38,361 nucleotides of DNA from an uncultured Actinomycetes bacterium (GCA_903897475.1 CAIUBS010000092.1:1-38361), one strand, 5' to 3'; positions 20,931-30,948 are shown, counted from the first letter of the stretch. Numbers and translations: made by a program. Notes: generated from the sequence alone by a model not told the origin.

Positions 20931-21329
20931 ATGAACAAGGCTCAGTTCATCGCCTATCTTGCACCACAGTTTGGTGACAGCAAGAAAGAGGCTGCTCGCG
21001 CTGTTGAGGTAGTTTTTGATGCGATTGTTCTCAATATCTCAAAGGGCGAAGATGTAATGATCAATGACTTTGGTAAGTTTAAAAAAGTTGATCGTCCAGC
21101 TCGCAAAGGTCGTAATCCATTTACTGGAGAGACGATTCAAATTAAAGCCAGCAAGAAAGTACGTTTCTTACCTGCAAAAGGATTAAAGGAAGTAATTTCT
21201 GGCGCCCGTAAACTTGGTGCGGCTCCAACTCCACCAGCTAAGGCTGCTCCTGCGAAGGCTGCAAAGAAAGTTTCAAAGACAAAGAAGGCTGTACGCAAAG
21301 TTGCAAAGAAAGCAAAGCGTCGCCGTTAA
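20931..21329 (+). CDS. hup: DNA-binding protein HU with Lys/Ala-rich histone H1-like C-terminal tail
   Basis: MNKAQFIAYLAPQFGDSKKEAARAVEVVFDAI...GRNPFTGETIQIKASKKVRFLPAKGLK, tail AKAAPAKAAKKVSKTKKAVRKVAKKAKRRR. Confidence 0.96.
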   Translation: MNKAQFIAYLAPQFGDSKKEAARAVEVVFDAIVLNISKGEDVMINDFGKFKKVDRPARKGRNPFTGETIQIKASKKVRFLPAKGLKEVISGARKLGAAPTPPAKAAPAKAAKKVSKTKKAVRKVAKKAKRRR

Positions 21330-21343
21330 GCCTACTCTTTAAT

Positions 21344-21379
21344 AAAAAACGGGATCTCATGCTAGAGATCCCGTTTTTT
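21344..21379 (+). terminator. Intrinsic terminator downstream of hup
   Basis: Perfect 15-bp stem AAAAAACGGGATCTC / GAGATCCCGTTTTTT with 6-nt loop and T run. Confidence 0.93.
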
Positions 21380-21424
21380 ACGCTCATTTATAGCCATCTC
21401 AGCAATTAGTCGTAGAATTAAGCG

Positions 21425-22207
21425 GTGTCTACCGAATTGAAAATTTCCTATGCACCTCCTTCAGGAAAGCCACTGGGAGCGACAAATTGGTTTAAATTCG
21501 GGGCATTTGTAATGCGACCAATTCTCAATTCAATAGCAAAGCGAGATTGGAAGGGAAGTGAAAATCTTCCTAAAACTGGTGGCGCAATCGTGGTTTGTAA
21601 TCACATTTCATATATCGATCCTTTAATTTTCACTCACTTTCTTTACGACAATGGTCGCGCACCAAGATATTTAGGGAAGGCATCGCTATTTAAGTTACCA
21701 ATTATTGGACGGGTATTGCTTGGTGCTGGGCAAATTCCGGTAGAGCGCGAAACTGCAGTTGCATCGCAGTCATTAAGTCACGCTATAGCTTTTATTAAAT
21801 CGGGCCATTTACTTGGAGTTTATCCAGAAGGAACATTAACCAGAGACCAAAATTATTGGCCAATGAAAGCCAAAACTGGGATTGCAAGGTTGGCTATTTT
21901 GACCAAAGCTCCAGTAATTCCCTGTGCTCAGTGGGGGGCGCAGCATATTTTGCCGGCATACAGTAAGAAAATTAAACTGTTTCCAAGAAGTAAGGTTAAG
22001 GTGGTTGCAGGAAAGCCATTGGATTTCTCTAAATGGTACGGCAAAGAAGCCGATCCAGTCGCCTTAGAGGAAGCAACAGCATATGTAATGGGTGCAATAA
22101 CAAAATTGCTTGAGGATTTACGCAATGAAAAAGCACCAGAAGAAATATTTGATCCAAGAAAGTCACAACTGCCAAGAACTGGAAATTTTAAAAAGGATAG
22201 TAAATGA
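21425..22207 (+). CDS. plsC: 1-acyl-sn-glycerol-3-phosphate acyltransferase
   Basis: VVCNHISYIDPL (NHxxxxD), LGVYPEGTLTRD motifs. Confidence 0.93.
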   Translation: MSTELKISYAPPSGKPLGATNWFKFGAFVMRPILNSIAKRDWKGSENLPKTGGAIVVCNHISYIDPLIFTHFLYDNGRAPRYLGKASLFKLPIIGRVLLGAGQIPVERETAVASQSLSHAIAFIKSGHLLGVYPEGTLTRDQNYWPMKAKTGIARLAILTKAPVIPCAQWGAQHILPAYSKKIKLFPRSKVKVVAGKPLDFSKWYGKEADPVALEEATAYVMGAITKLLEDLRNEKAPEEIFDPRKSQLPRTGNFKKDSK

Positions 22208-23202
22208 GAAAAGTTGCAGTTCTAGGTTCGGGAGCATGGGGAACCACCCTTGGCCAAGTAATGGTCGATTCAGGTCAGCAAGTATTAATCTGGGGTAGGA
22301 ATAAGAAAGTTGTCCGCGAGATTAATCGTCGCCACTCTAATCGACGCTTTCTTAAAGGAATTGATCTACCTCGTGAATTAAAGGCAACAACAGATATTAA
22401 AGCAGTTCTGGAGTTTGCAGATGTTATTTTAGTTGCAATCCCAGCTCAGACCTTGCGCGAAAATTTGGAGAGTTGGAAGGGATTTTTTCCTACGGATTTA
22501 CCAGTTATAAGTACATTAAAAGGTATTGAAGTTGAAACTCAATTCAGAATGACCGAAGTAATGCAGGAAGTGCTTGGAGTAGGCAAGTCCCAATTAGGTT
22601 TAATCACCGGTCCAAACCTTGCAAACGAAATCATTATGCGCCAGCCAGCTGGTGCGGTGGCAGCATCTGAAAATCAGGAAATTATTGATCTAATAGTGGA
22701 TATGTTCTCTACAAATTATTTTAGGATTTATCCCTCAACAGATTTGGTTGGTTGTGAATTTGCAGGTGCTGCTAAAAGTGTTATAGCTCTTGCCGTTGGT
22801 ATGGCTGTTGGCATGGGTTATGGCGAGAACACACAAGGTTTGATGATCACACGAGGGTTATCAGAAGTGGCCCGTCTTGGTGAGGCTTACGGCGCTAATC
22901 CACTTACATTTTTAGGATTAGCTGGCATTGGCGACTTGGTAGCTAGTGCGCAATCTCCACTTTCAAGAAATAGAAGTTTTGGTGAAGTACTAGGAAAGTC
23001 TGGCTCAATTACAAAGGCTAGACAGCAAGTAGTAAAAACCGTTGAGGGTGTTTACTCAGCTGGTGCCATGTTGGAGTTAGCTCATCGAGTAGGTGTTGAA
23101 GCACCAATTATTGAAGCTGTATCTGATGTCGTAGCTGGAACCTTAAAGCCAAAAGATGCATTAGATCGATTAATGAAGGTAAGTATTAAGGCTGAAATTT
23201 AA
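22204..23202 (+). CDS. gpsA: Glycerol-3-phosphate dehydrogenase [NAD(P)+]
   Basis: VLGSGAWGTTLGQV, GPNLANEI, AGAAKSVIALAVGMAVGMGYGENT. Confidence 0.96.
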   Translation: MRKVAVLGSGAWGTTLGQVMVDSGQQVLIWGRNKKVVREINRRHSNRRFLKGIDLPRELKATTDIKAVLEFADVILVAIPAQTLRENLESWKGFFPTDLPVISTLKGIEVETQFRMTEVMQEVLGVGKSQLGLITGPNLANEIIMRQPAGAVAASENQEIIDLIVDMFSTNYFRIYPSTDLVGCEFAGAAKSVIALAVGMAVGMGYGENTQGLMITRGLSEVARLGEAYGANPLTFLGLAGIGDLVASAQSPLSRNRSFGEVLGKSGSITKARQQVVKTVEGVYSAGAMLELAHRVGVEAPIIEAVSDVVAGTLKPKDALDRLMKVSIKAEI

Positions 23203-24245
23203 TGACAAAGACCAAAGTTGCAATTATTTGCGGCGGTAAAAGTAGTGAGCATGAGATTTCATGTATATCAGCCAATGGGGTACTAGAAGCGATAGACAAA
23301 AACTTATTTGAGATTGTACTTATAGGAATCACAAAAGCAGGAAAATGGCTCCTTCTTCCGACACAGACAAGTTTTAGAATTCAAAATGGCGTGCTACCAA
23401 CTATTCCAAATACTGGAGTTGAGGTGAGTATAACTAGTGATGGCTTGATTGCAGATGGAAAAAAATTAGAGGTAGATGTGGCATTTCCAATTCTGCACGG
23501 ACCATATGGTGAGGACGGAACAATTCAGGGTTTGTTTGAAATAATTCAACTTCGCTATGTTGGATCTGGCGTTCTAGCTAGCGCAGTTAGTATGGATAAA
23601 TCATACGCAAAACCAATTTTCGCAGCGTCAGGACTAAAAGTTGCCGCTGGAATTGTTGTTACAAACTCTGATTTTAACTTGCCTGATAACTTGAAATTTC
23701 CGTTATTTGTTAAGCCTGCCAGAAGTGGTTCAAGTCGGGGAACTACTAAAGTCAAGCAACAAGATCAACTTAAATCAGCAATTGATGTGGCGCTGGAGTT
23801 TGATTCCAAAGTAATTGTCGAGCAGGCTATTTCTGGTCGTGAAATCGAATGTGCAGTGCTTCAAGTAGATGGAAAATTGCTTGTTTCACCAGTGGGTCAG
23901 ATAGTGATTTCTGAAAAATATGAGTTTTATGATTTTCAAGCAAAATATCTAGATGACTCAATGCAGTTAGTATTTCCAACTGATCTACCAAATGGTGTTG
24001 AAGAGAAAATCCAACAAAACGCATTAGCTGCTTTTAAGGCGGCTGGATGTGAGGGGTTGGCCAGAATTGATTTCTTTTACTCAGAAAATGGCGAAGTTGT
24101 GATAAACGAAATAAATACTATGCCTGGATTTACACCAACCTCAGTCTATCCAAAGTTAATTGATAAATTGGGTATTAATTACCAGGAATTAATTAGTAAA
24201 TTGATTCAAACTGCTAAAAGCAGATCTACTAAAATTACTAGGTAA
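23202..24245 (+). CDS. ddl: D-alanine--D-alanine ligase
   Basis: CGGKSSEHEISCISA, HGPYGEDGTIQGLFE, VKPARSGSSRG, NEINTMPGFTPTSVYPKL. Confidence 0.96.
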   Translation: MTKTKVAIICGGKSSEHEISCISANGVLEAIDKNLFEIVLIGITKAGKWLLLPTQTSFRIQNGVLPTIPNTGVEVSITSDGLIADGKKLEVDVAFPILHGPYGEDGTIQGLFEIIQLRYVGSGVLASAVSMDKSYAKPIFAASGLKVAAGIVVTNSDFNLPDNLKFPLFVKPARSGSSRGTTKVKQQDQLKSAIDVALEFDSKVIVEQAISGREIECAVLQVDGKLLVSPVGQIVISEKYEFYDFQAKYLDDSMQLVFPTDLPNGVEEKIQQNALAAFKAAGCEGLARIDFFYSENGEVVINEINTMPGFTPTSVYPKLIDKLGINYQELISKLIQTAKSRSTKITR

Positions 24246-24247
24246 TT

Positions 24248-24739
24248 ATGGATAGGGTTTTAGAGAAAAACGCAGTTAAACGGGTTAAGCAAGCACTAAT
24301 TGAAAATGGACTAGATACCGAAATTACTGTCTTAGCTGATAGCGCGCGGAGTGCAGCTGAGGCCGCCTCTGCTCTTGGTATTAAAGTAGGCCAAATAGCC
24401 TCTTCAATTATTTTTAAACTTTCAGATCACAAGCCACTATTAGTAATCACCTCTGGCCAGCATCGAGTCGACACAGAGTTAGTCGCTAGACAACTTGGAG
24501 TAGAAAAATTAGAAAGAGTTGATGCTGATTTTGTGAAAGTCAGTTCAGGTTTTTCTATTGGGGGTGTTGCCCCGATTGGTTGGATTAACCCACCAGCAGT
24601 AGTAATTCTTGATAAAGCATTAAGCGATTTTGATGTCGTATGGGCAGCAGCTGGACATCCACATGCTGTTTTCCCAACATCATTTAGCGACTTAAAATAT
24701 TTAACAAATGCAACAGTATTTGAGGTTGGAGTTAAGTGA
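24248..24739 (+). CDS. YbaK/ProX-family aminoacyl-tRNA deacylase
   Basis: SIIFKLSDHKPLLVITSGQHRVD, GFSIGGVAPIGW, AAGHPHAVFPTSFSDL. Confidence 0.88.
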   Translation: MDRVLEKNAVKRVKQALIENGLDTEITVLADSARSAAEAASALGIKVGQIASSIIFKLSDHKPLLVITSGQHRVDTELVARQLGVEKLERVDADFVKVSSGFSIGGVAPIGWINPPAVVILDKALSDFDVVWAAAGHPHAVFPTSFSDLKYLTNATVFEVGVK

Positions 24740-24978
24740 TATTTAATTTTAGATTATCCAAAACTAGGCTTTTTGAATGGCTTGGAGTAATAACTGCAAT
24801 TATCTATTCACTCTTAGTGGCATTGAATATTGGGGCAGAGTTTATTGGTTTTACATTGCTTCTTATATCTTCGGGCTTGATTGGTATTTGGGCCTACATA
24901 GGAAAACATAGAGGAATACTTTTCCTACAGTTTTTCTATGCAGCAGCAGGGATTATTGGAATGATTCGTTGGTTTTAG
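24736..24978 (+). CDS. Small (80 aa) multi-pass membrane protein of unknown function
   Basis: GTG start in GTGA overlap with the preceding gene; three hydrophobic segments; loosely PnuC/CBU_0592-like by eye. Confidence 0.65.
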   Translation: MIFNFRLSKTRLFEWLGVITAIIYSLLVALNIGAEFIGFTLLLISSGLIGIWAYIGKHRGILFLQFFYAAAGIIGMIRWF

Positions 24979-24988
24979 AAAATTATTG

Positions 24989-25021
24989 ATGGGCTACTTT
25001 AAAGTTAACAAAATAGCCCAT
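24989..25021. terminator. Hairpin between convergent genes (ATGGGCTA-17 nt-TAGCCCAT)
   Basis: 8-bp perfect inverted repeat flanked by A/T runs in a 51-bp convergent intergenic gap. Confidence 0.55.
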
Positions 25022-25029
25022 TATTAAAA

Positions 25030-25266
25030 TTAAAAAGTAGTTACCGGGCAGGTTAAGGTTCTGGTTATGCCTGCAACACCTTGAACCTTAGACAAAACCG
25101 TTCTACCTAAATCTTCCATAGATGAAGATTCAGCTCGCATAATTACGTCATAAGGGCCAGTGACACCCTCTGCGATAGTTACTCCAGAAATTGCAGAAAC
25201 AGCCTTTGCAACACTAGATGCCTTACCAACTTCAGTTTGAATCAAAATGTATGCCTGTACGGACAT
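25030..25266 (-). CDS. Stand-alone Lrp/AsnC ligand-binding (RAM) domain protein
   Basis: MSVQAYILIQTEVGKASSVAKAVSAISGVTIAEGVTGPYDVIMRAESSSMEDL; no HTH. Confidence 0.85.
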   Translation of the reverse strand: MSVQAYILIQTEVGKASSVAKAVSAISGVTIAEGVTGPYDVIMRAESSSMEDLGRTVLSKVQGVAGITRTLTCPVTTF

Positions 25267-25349
25267 TTGTAGCCTTTCAATCATCGACCTAGGTTCAGCG
25301 ATGAACTAAATCGTTAATAAAGGGTAGCCTATAGCGAGTTAATTGGGGA

Positions 25350-26285
25350 GTGCCATTGATTGATCCAGAAGAAGTCATAATCGCCCGACTAGGCGATTTA
25401 TTCAGCAACTCGATCGAAAGTAGGCTCGAGGTAGGAATTGGTGATGATGCTGCAGTAATAAGTGGCATTGATAACAAATTGGTCGCAACCGTTGACATGG
25501 CAGTTGAAGGAGTCCACTTTCGTAAAGATTGGTCTACTCCATTTCAGATTGGCGCAAAGTTAACAACTGCAAGTTTGGCAGATGTTTTTGCGATGGGCGG
25601 GGAACCTAAGTACCTATTGGTTGCAGCTGGCATATCCGATATAGATAACTCAGAGGTCATTATTGAAGTTGCCAAAGGAATTAGATCAGTTTCAGACGAG
25701 TTTAAAGTTACGGTTGTTGGAGGTGACTTAAGCAAGTCAGAAAAAATGGTTTTAAGCATTACAGCTTTAGGCGAATTAAGTAGTAAGCCCATTAAAAGAA
25801 GTGGCGCAAAGGTTGGTGATTTAGTTTATCTTTCTTCTCTACCTGGTCTATCAGCTGCTGGCATGGCAATTTTAGAAAGAGAATTAGATCGGCCTAGGTA
25901 TGTGGTTGAAGCCCACCTAAATCCAAAATTAAAAAAACCGAAAAATTTAATACAAGTAGCTACTGCCATGTGTGACATAAGCGATGGTCTATCGATTGAT
26001 GCTGGGCATATTGCAAAAGACTCTAAAGTGTCCATTAATTTCTTAAGTGAGTTGCTTAGGAATGCTAGTGATTTTAAGGACTTGCAAGAGTTAGCAATTG
26101 AGCTAGACGAGGATGTATTTGACTGGATTCTAAATGGTGGAGAAGATCATTTTTTTATTGCTACAGTCAATCCAGATATGGCAAAAGATGACCTGGGAAT
26201 TAAAGTTGGAGAAGTTGTATCTGGGGATGGAAAAATTTTGTTAGATGGTAAAGAGGTTAAAAAGAGTGGATACCAGCACTTTTAA
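25350..26285 (+). CDS. thiL: Thiamine-monophosphate kinase
   Basis: GIGDDAAVI, DMAVEGVHFRKDW, TTASLADVFAMGGEPKYLLVAAG, GGDLSKSEKMVLSITALG, CDISDGLSIDAGHIA. Confidence 0.95.
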   Translation: MPLIDPEEVIIARLGDLFSNSIESRLEVGIGDDAAVISGIDNKLVATVDMAVEGVHFRKDWSTPFQIGAKLTTASLADVFAMGGEPKYLLVAAGISDIDNSEVIIEVAKGIRSVSDEFKVTVVGGDLSKSEKMVLSITALGELSSKPIKRSGAKVGDLVYLSSLPGLSAAGMAILERELDRPRYVVEAHLNPKLKKPKNLIQVATAMCDISDGLSIDAGHIAKDSKVSINFLSELLRNASDFKDLQELAIELDEDVFDWILNGGEDHFFIATVNPDMAKDDLGIKVGEVVSGDGKILLDGKEVKKSGYQHF

Positions 26286-26471
26286 TTAGCGAAGAACTTT
26301 TCCAGCCTTTAGGCATGATGAGCAAACATTTTTACGCTTTGTTTGACCATTAATGATGGTACGAATTTTTTGAATGTTTGGATTCCAACGGCGGCGAGTT
26401 GCGCGCTTTGAGTGCGAAACATTGTTGCCAAAGCTAGGCGCTTTTCCACATAGATCACAGACTGATGACAC
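26286..26471 (-). CDS. rpmB: 50S ribosomal protein L28
   Basis: MSSVCDLCGKAPSFGNNVSHSKRATRRRWNPNIQKI; zinc-type CxxC pairs. Confidence 0.96.
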   Translation of the reverse strand: MSSVCDLCGKAPSFGNNVSHSKRATRRRWNPNIQKIRTIINGQTKRKNVCSSCLKAGKVLR

Positions 26472-26582
26472 CGAGGCACTCCTTTATTTTGTGGACAAAC
26501 TAAATGCAGGGCGAAAGATTACCTCTTATCGGCATTAAATGGCTAATCCGGTGGGTAATTACGCGCAGTTAGCCAGTGGACA

Positions 26583-28784
26583 TTGGATACTTCCTCTATG
26601 GCCACCCTTTCTACTCGCTTATCAAATATCTTAGGTGACCGTACTGCTGAGGTTTTAGAAAAAGCATTTGGTATTTCAACTGTAAATGAATTATTGCGCC
26701 ATTATCCAAGAAGATACGTAGTTAGAGGCGAATTAACCGATATTTCAAAATTGATCGCAGATGATGAAGTAACAATTCTTGCCCAGATCGAAGCGGTTAA
26801 GTTAAGAAGAGCTAACTCAAAGAATATTCTAGAGGTCGTAGTGACCGATGGGAGTGCAAATCTTTCCCTAACATTCTTTAACCAAGCCTGGCGAGAGAAG
26901 GATCTAAAGGCAGGAAGGGTTGGATTATTTGCCGGAAAAGTTGGAGTATTCAAAGGCAAGCGCCAATTATCTCACCCAGATTATCAACTTATTCCCGATG
27001 GTGACGATGTTGATGCTGCTGTAGCTGAATTTGCCGGAAAGTACTTAGCTGTATATCCAGCAACTTCTAAACTTCCATCTTGGAAAATATTGCAATGCAT
27101 GAAACTAGCTTTAGATTCACTTGAAGAATTACCAGATTATTTGCCTGATGAAATTTCTAAAAGAAATAACTATCCAAATCTAAAACGAGCATTCCACGAC
27201 ATTCATCAACCACAAGATTTAGATTCGGCCGAAAAAGCACGACAGCGCTTAACTTTTGATGAAGCTCTACTTTTACAATTATTACTTGGTCAACGAAGAG
27301 CAGAAATTGAAAAACTCAGTACCAAATCTCGTACTCCAAATACTCCAGTTCTAGTTTCAGCATTTGAAAAACTTTTACCGTTTAAGTTCACGACTGGTCA
27401 ATTAGCTGTAAATTCTCAAATCGAGAAGGATTTATCTAACAAATATCCAATGCATCGATTATTACAAGGTGAGGTAGGTTCTGGAAAGACTGTCGTGGCG
27501 CTACGTGCGATGTTATCGGTTGTGGATTCATCAGGGCAGGCAGCACTTTTAGCTCCTACAGAGGTTTTGGCACAGCAACATTTTCGAACTATCACAAAGT
27601 TGCTGGGTGAATTAGCGCTTGCTGGCACATTAAATTCATCTGGACTGGGCACCCAAGTCGAACTTTTAACTGGATCAGTCAGTGCCTCTAAAAAGAAAGA
27701 AATCCATTCAAGACTAGCAAGTGGAGAAATTGGAATCGTTATAGGAACACATGCTCTAATTTCCGATGGTGTTGCATTTAAAGATTTGGGGTTAGTAGTA
27801 GTTGATGAGCAACATAGATTTGGAGTTGAACAGCGAGATGCATTGCGAATGAAGGCAAAACAACCCCCACATTTACTTGTAATGACAGCAACTCCAATTC
27901 CAAGAACAGTGGCTATGACTGTCTTTGGTGATTTAGATATATCAACACTTACAGAGTTGCCTGCTGGCCGAGTTCCAATTACAACTCACTTAATTCCAGT
28001 ACTAGAAAAGCCTCACTTTTTAGAAAGAGCTTGGCAGCGAGTTAAGGAGGAGGTTGCGAAAGGGCATCAGGTTTATATCGTTGCGCCTCGAATTGCCAAT
28101 CCAACCAAAAAATTAACAGAACGTGAAATAGCTGCTGCTATGTTGCTTGGCGAAGAGTACTTGGATAATGAGCAAATGAGTGCAGTAGAAGAATTAGCTC
28201 CAGATCTTGCAACTGGTGCATTAAAAGGATTAAAAATTGCCACTTTACATGGCAGGCAGTCAAGTGAAATTAAAGAACAAACCATGACAGCATTTTCAAA
28301 CGGTGAAATTCAAGTGTTAATTGCAACAACAGTAATTGAGGTAGGTGTTGATGTGCCAAACGCATCGATGATGGTAATTATGGACGCAGATAGATTTGGA
28401 GTATCTCAACTACACCAATTAAGAGGACGAGTTGGTAGAGGAAGCGTTCCGGGACTTTGTTTACTGGTAACAAATGCTCAAGATGAATCACCAAGTATGC
28501 ATAGATTAAATGCCGTAGCATCAACTTTGGATGGATTTGAACTTGCAAGAATTGATCTTGAACAGCGTAAAGAGGGAGATGTGTTAGGAAGATCGCAATC
28601 AGGAGGAAAATCTCACCTTAGGCTTTTGCGGGTCCTTAGAGATGAAGAGTTAATTAATAGGTCTAGAGAGGCTGCCAATAAAATTTTGGCCGACGATCCT
28701 GAAATTAATAAATTACCGTTACTTCAAAGTGAAGTAAATAAACTAAAGTCAGATGAAGCTGCCAGATTTATGGATAAATCATGA
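26583..28784 (+). CDS. recG: ATP-dependent DNA helicase RecG
   Basis: LLQGEVGSGKTVVALRAML, DEQHRFGVEQR, MTATPIPRTVAMTVFGDLDIS, HQLRGRVGRG. Confidence 0.97.
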   Translation: MDTSSMATLSTRLSNILGDRTAEVLEKAFGISTVNELLRHYPRRYVVRGELTDISKLIADDEVTILAQIEAVKLRRANSKNILEVVVTDGSANLSLTFFNQAWREKDLKAGRVGLFAGKVGVFKGKRQLSHPDYQLIPDGDDVDAAVAEFAGKYLAVYPATSKLPSWKILQCMKLALDSLEELPDYLPDEISKRNNYPNLKRAFHDIHQPQDLDSAEKARQRLTFDEALLLQLLLGQRRAEIEKLSTKSRTPNTPVLVSAFEKLLPFKFTTGQLAVNSQIEKDLSNKYPMHRLLQGEVGSGKTVVALRAMLSVVDSSGQAALLAPTEVLAQQHFRTITKLLGELALAGTLNSSGLGTQVELLTGSVSASKKKEIHSRLASGEIGIVIGTHALISDGVAFKDLGLVVVDEQHRFGVEQRDALRMKAKQPPHLLVMTATPIPRTVAMTVFGDLDISTLTELPAGRVPITTHLIPVLEKPHFLERAWQRVKEEVAKGHQVYIVAPRIANPTKKLTEREIAAAMLLGEEYLDNEQMSAVEELAPDLATGALKGLKIATLHGRQSSEIKEQTMTAFSNGEIQVLIATTVIEVGVDVPNASMMVIMDADRFGVSQLHQLRGRVGRGSVPGLCLLVTNAQDESPSMHRLNAVASTLDGFELARIDLEQRKEGDVLGRSQSGGKSHLRLLRVLRDEELINRSREAANKILADDPEINKLPLLQSEVNKLKSDEAARFMDKS

Positions 28785-29362
28785 GTATGAGAATAATTGC
28801 AGGATTAGGCAAGGGCAGAAAACTCTTTTCACCTCCTTCAATAACTAGACCAACTTCAGATCGGGCTCGTGAAGGGTTATTCTCTTCACTGATTTCAACT
28901 TTTGGAACTTTAGAGGGACTACATTTCCTTGATCTGTTTGCTGGATCGGGAGCAGTAGGAGTAGAAGCTCTTTCTAGAGGAGCTGCATTAGTTGAGGCGG
29001 TTGAAAATAATCCAGTAAGTGCTGATATTTGTGAACAAAATTTTTCACTCCTATTAAATACTGAAGGTATTGGTAAATTTAAAGTTCATGTTAAATCAGT
29101 TTTTGAATTTCTAAATCATTATACTCAAAATTCATACGAGATTATTTACGTAGACCCACCTTATGAAGTTGCAAATACAGAGGTGGAAAAGATTTTGAAG
29201 AAGATCATTGCTTTAAACTTATTAAGTAAGTTCGGAGTAATTGCAATAGAAAGGGATGGTAAGGCAAAAGCTTTTACTTGGCCTGATGGTTTTAGGGAGC
29301 AAAAAATTCGCTCTTATGGTGCCGGGAGCATCCATTATGGCGTGTTGGTTCAGCGGGAATAG
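28781..29362 (+). CDS. rsmD: 16S rRNA (guanine966-N2)-methyltransferase RsmD
   Basis: RPTSDRAREGLFSSL, FLDLFAGSGAVGVEALSRGA, YVDPPYE. Confidence 0.95.
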   Translation: MSMRIIAGLGKGRKLFSPPSITRPTSDRAREGLFSSLISTFGTLEGLHFLDLFAGSGAVGVEALSRGAALVEAVENNPVSADICEQNFSLLLNTEGIGKFKVHVKSVFEFLNHYTQNSYEIIYVDPPYEVANTEVEKILKKIIALNLLSKFGVIAIERDGKAKAFTWPDGFREQKIRSYGAGSIHYGVLVQRE

Positions 29363-29405
29363 AAGAAAATGGCTAACTTGGTAAATAGTTGCTAGCGTTT
29401 TCACT

Positions 29406-29888
29406 ATGAGGCGAGTTGTATGTCCTGGGTCTTTTGATCCAATTACTAATGGGCACTTAGACATTATTGCAAGAGCTTGCACTTTATTTGATGAAGTAAT
29501 TATTGCAGTGTTAGTAAATCAAACTAAGAGCTCACTATTTTCTGTAGAAGAGCGAATTGAAATGATAAAGGAAGTTACAAGTAGGTATAAGAATGTGAAA
29601 GTTGACTCATGGTCTGGATTATTGGTCGACTACTGTAGAACTAATAAAATTCCTACAATAGTTAAAGGTTTAAGAGCTGTTAGCGATTTTGACTATGAAC
29701 TTCAGATGAGTCAGGTTAATTTACAACTACAAGGGGTTGAGACATTATTCATGTCTACCGCTCCCTCACACTCTTTTCTTTCCTCATCCCTTGTGAAGGA
29801 AATCGCAAGTTATGGTGGCGATGTATCTGCATATATGCCGGCTGCGATTGTTGATAAGTTAAGATCTAGACTTGAGCGAAAGGGCTAA
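29406..29888 (+). CDS. coaD: Phosphopantetheine adenylyltransferase
   Basis: CPGSFDPITNGHLDII, VKGLRAVSDFDYELQM, SFLSSSLVKEIASYGGDVS. Confidence 0.97.
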   Translation: MRRVVCPGSFDPITNGHLDIIARACTLFDEVIIAVLVNQTKSSLFSVEERIEMIKEVTSRYKNVKVDSWSGLLVDYCRTNKIPTIVKGLRAVSDFDYELQMSQVNLQLQGVETLFMSTAPSHSFLSSSLVKEIASYGGDVSAYMPAAIVDKLRSRLERKG

Positions 29889-29890
29889 AT

Positions 29891-30364
29891 ATGGATGTTG
29901 TTGAAAATATTGAAGCTGCAATTGCAATAGTTGAAGAGGCAAGATCTGTACCACTTTCGGCATCTTGCGTAATTAATCGCAGTGAGATGCTAAAACTTTT
30001 GGATCAAATCAAGGCATCTTTCCCAAATGATTTAGCAAAAGCTATAGCAATTCAGCGAGAAAAAGAATCAATTATTGAAGAGGCCCATGCGCAGTCAGAT
30101 GCAATTATGCAGCAAGCGAGAGATGAAGTCTCACGCTTGGTTGAACAAACAACCATAGTTTCAAGTGCGCGTAAGGAAGCATCGAGAATTTTGGCCGAAG
30201 CAAAAACTGAAAGTGATCGAGACCGAGAAGAGATTGAAGAGTATATTGACTCTCGTTTAGCCAATCTAGAAGTGATTTTAAACAAGACCCTTGATGTAAT
30301 TAGCAAAGGCAGAGATCAATTGAGCGGTGTTGAGGCAAAACACGTTCTTTCTAAACTTAAGTAG
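29891..30364 (+). CDS. Conserved actinobacterial coiled-coil protein (DivIVA / ATP synthase b-subunit-like helix)
   Basis: Long charged heptad-like helix; located between coaD and yceD. Confidence 0.7.
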   Translation: MDVVENIEAAIAIVEEARSVPLSASCVINRSEMLKLLDQIKASFPNDLAKAIAIQREKESIIEEAHAQSDAIMQQARDEVSRLVEQTTIVSSARKEASRILAEAKTESDRDREEIEEYIDSRLANLEVILNKTLDVISKGRDQLSGVEAKHVLSKLK

Positions 30365-30369
30365 TTTTA

Positions 30370-30948
30370 ATGGCACGGTCAATCTTTCTTTTTAATACAC
30401 ATGACCTTCCGCATAGAGCTGGCGAGATGCGAGAGTATGAGTTAGATTTAAAAATTACTGAAGCAGTAGGTGTGGATTTACTTTCCGTAAAACCGGGGGA
30501 GATAATCGAAGTAGACCTACGGATTCAATCAGTTGATGAAGGTGTTCTAGCAACCGCCCGAGTGGTGGCGGATGCAACTGGTGAGTGCACTAGATGTTTA
30601 AAACCAATTACATGGCCAATTGATGAGAATTTCACAGAACTTTATTACTATGAAACTTCAAATACCAAAGCAGCTGCTAAGCGAGGGTCTAAGGGCAAAT
30701 CCAATAAAGAAGAAATTGACCTAGATGAAGATGATTTGAGTTTTCTAGATGGTGACGATATCGATCTTGAACCGGCAATTAGGGATGCAATCATTTTAAA
30801 TCTTGCAGTGAATCCACTATGTACTGAGGATTGCCCAGGTTTAGAGGATAAAAAAGGTGAAAATTGGGAGTACCTTTCGGCATCACAGACCCAATCTTTA
30901 ACTGACCAAAGGTGGTCTGCTTTGAAGGATTTCCCGCTTAAAAATTAA
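30370..30948 (+). CDS. YceD/DUF177 family protein, large-subunit rRNA accumulation-associated
   Basis: GECTRCLKPI, DLEPAIRDAIILNLAVNPLCTEDCPGL, DQRWSALKDF; immediately upstream of rpmF. Confidence 0.9.
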   Translation: MARSIFLFNTHDLPHRAGEMREYELDLKITEAVGVDLLSVKPGEIIEVDLRIQSVDEGVLATARVVADATGECTRCLKPITWPIDENFTELYYYETSNTKAAAKRGSKGKSNKEEIDLDEDDLSFLDGDDIDLEPAIRDAIILNLAVNPLCTEDCPGLEDKKGENWEYLSASQTQSLTDQRWSALKDFPLKN

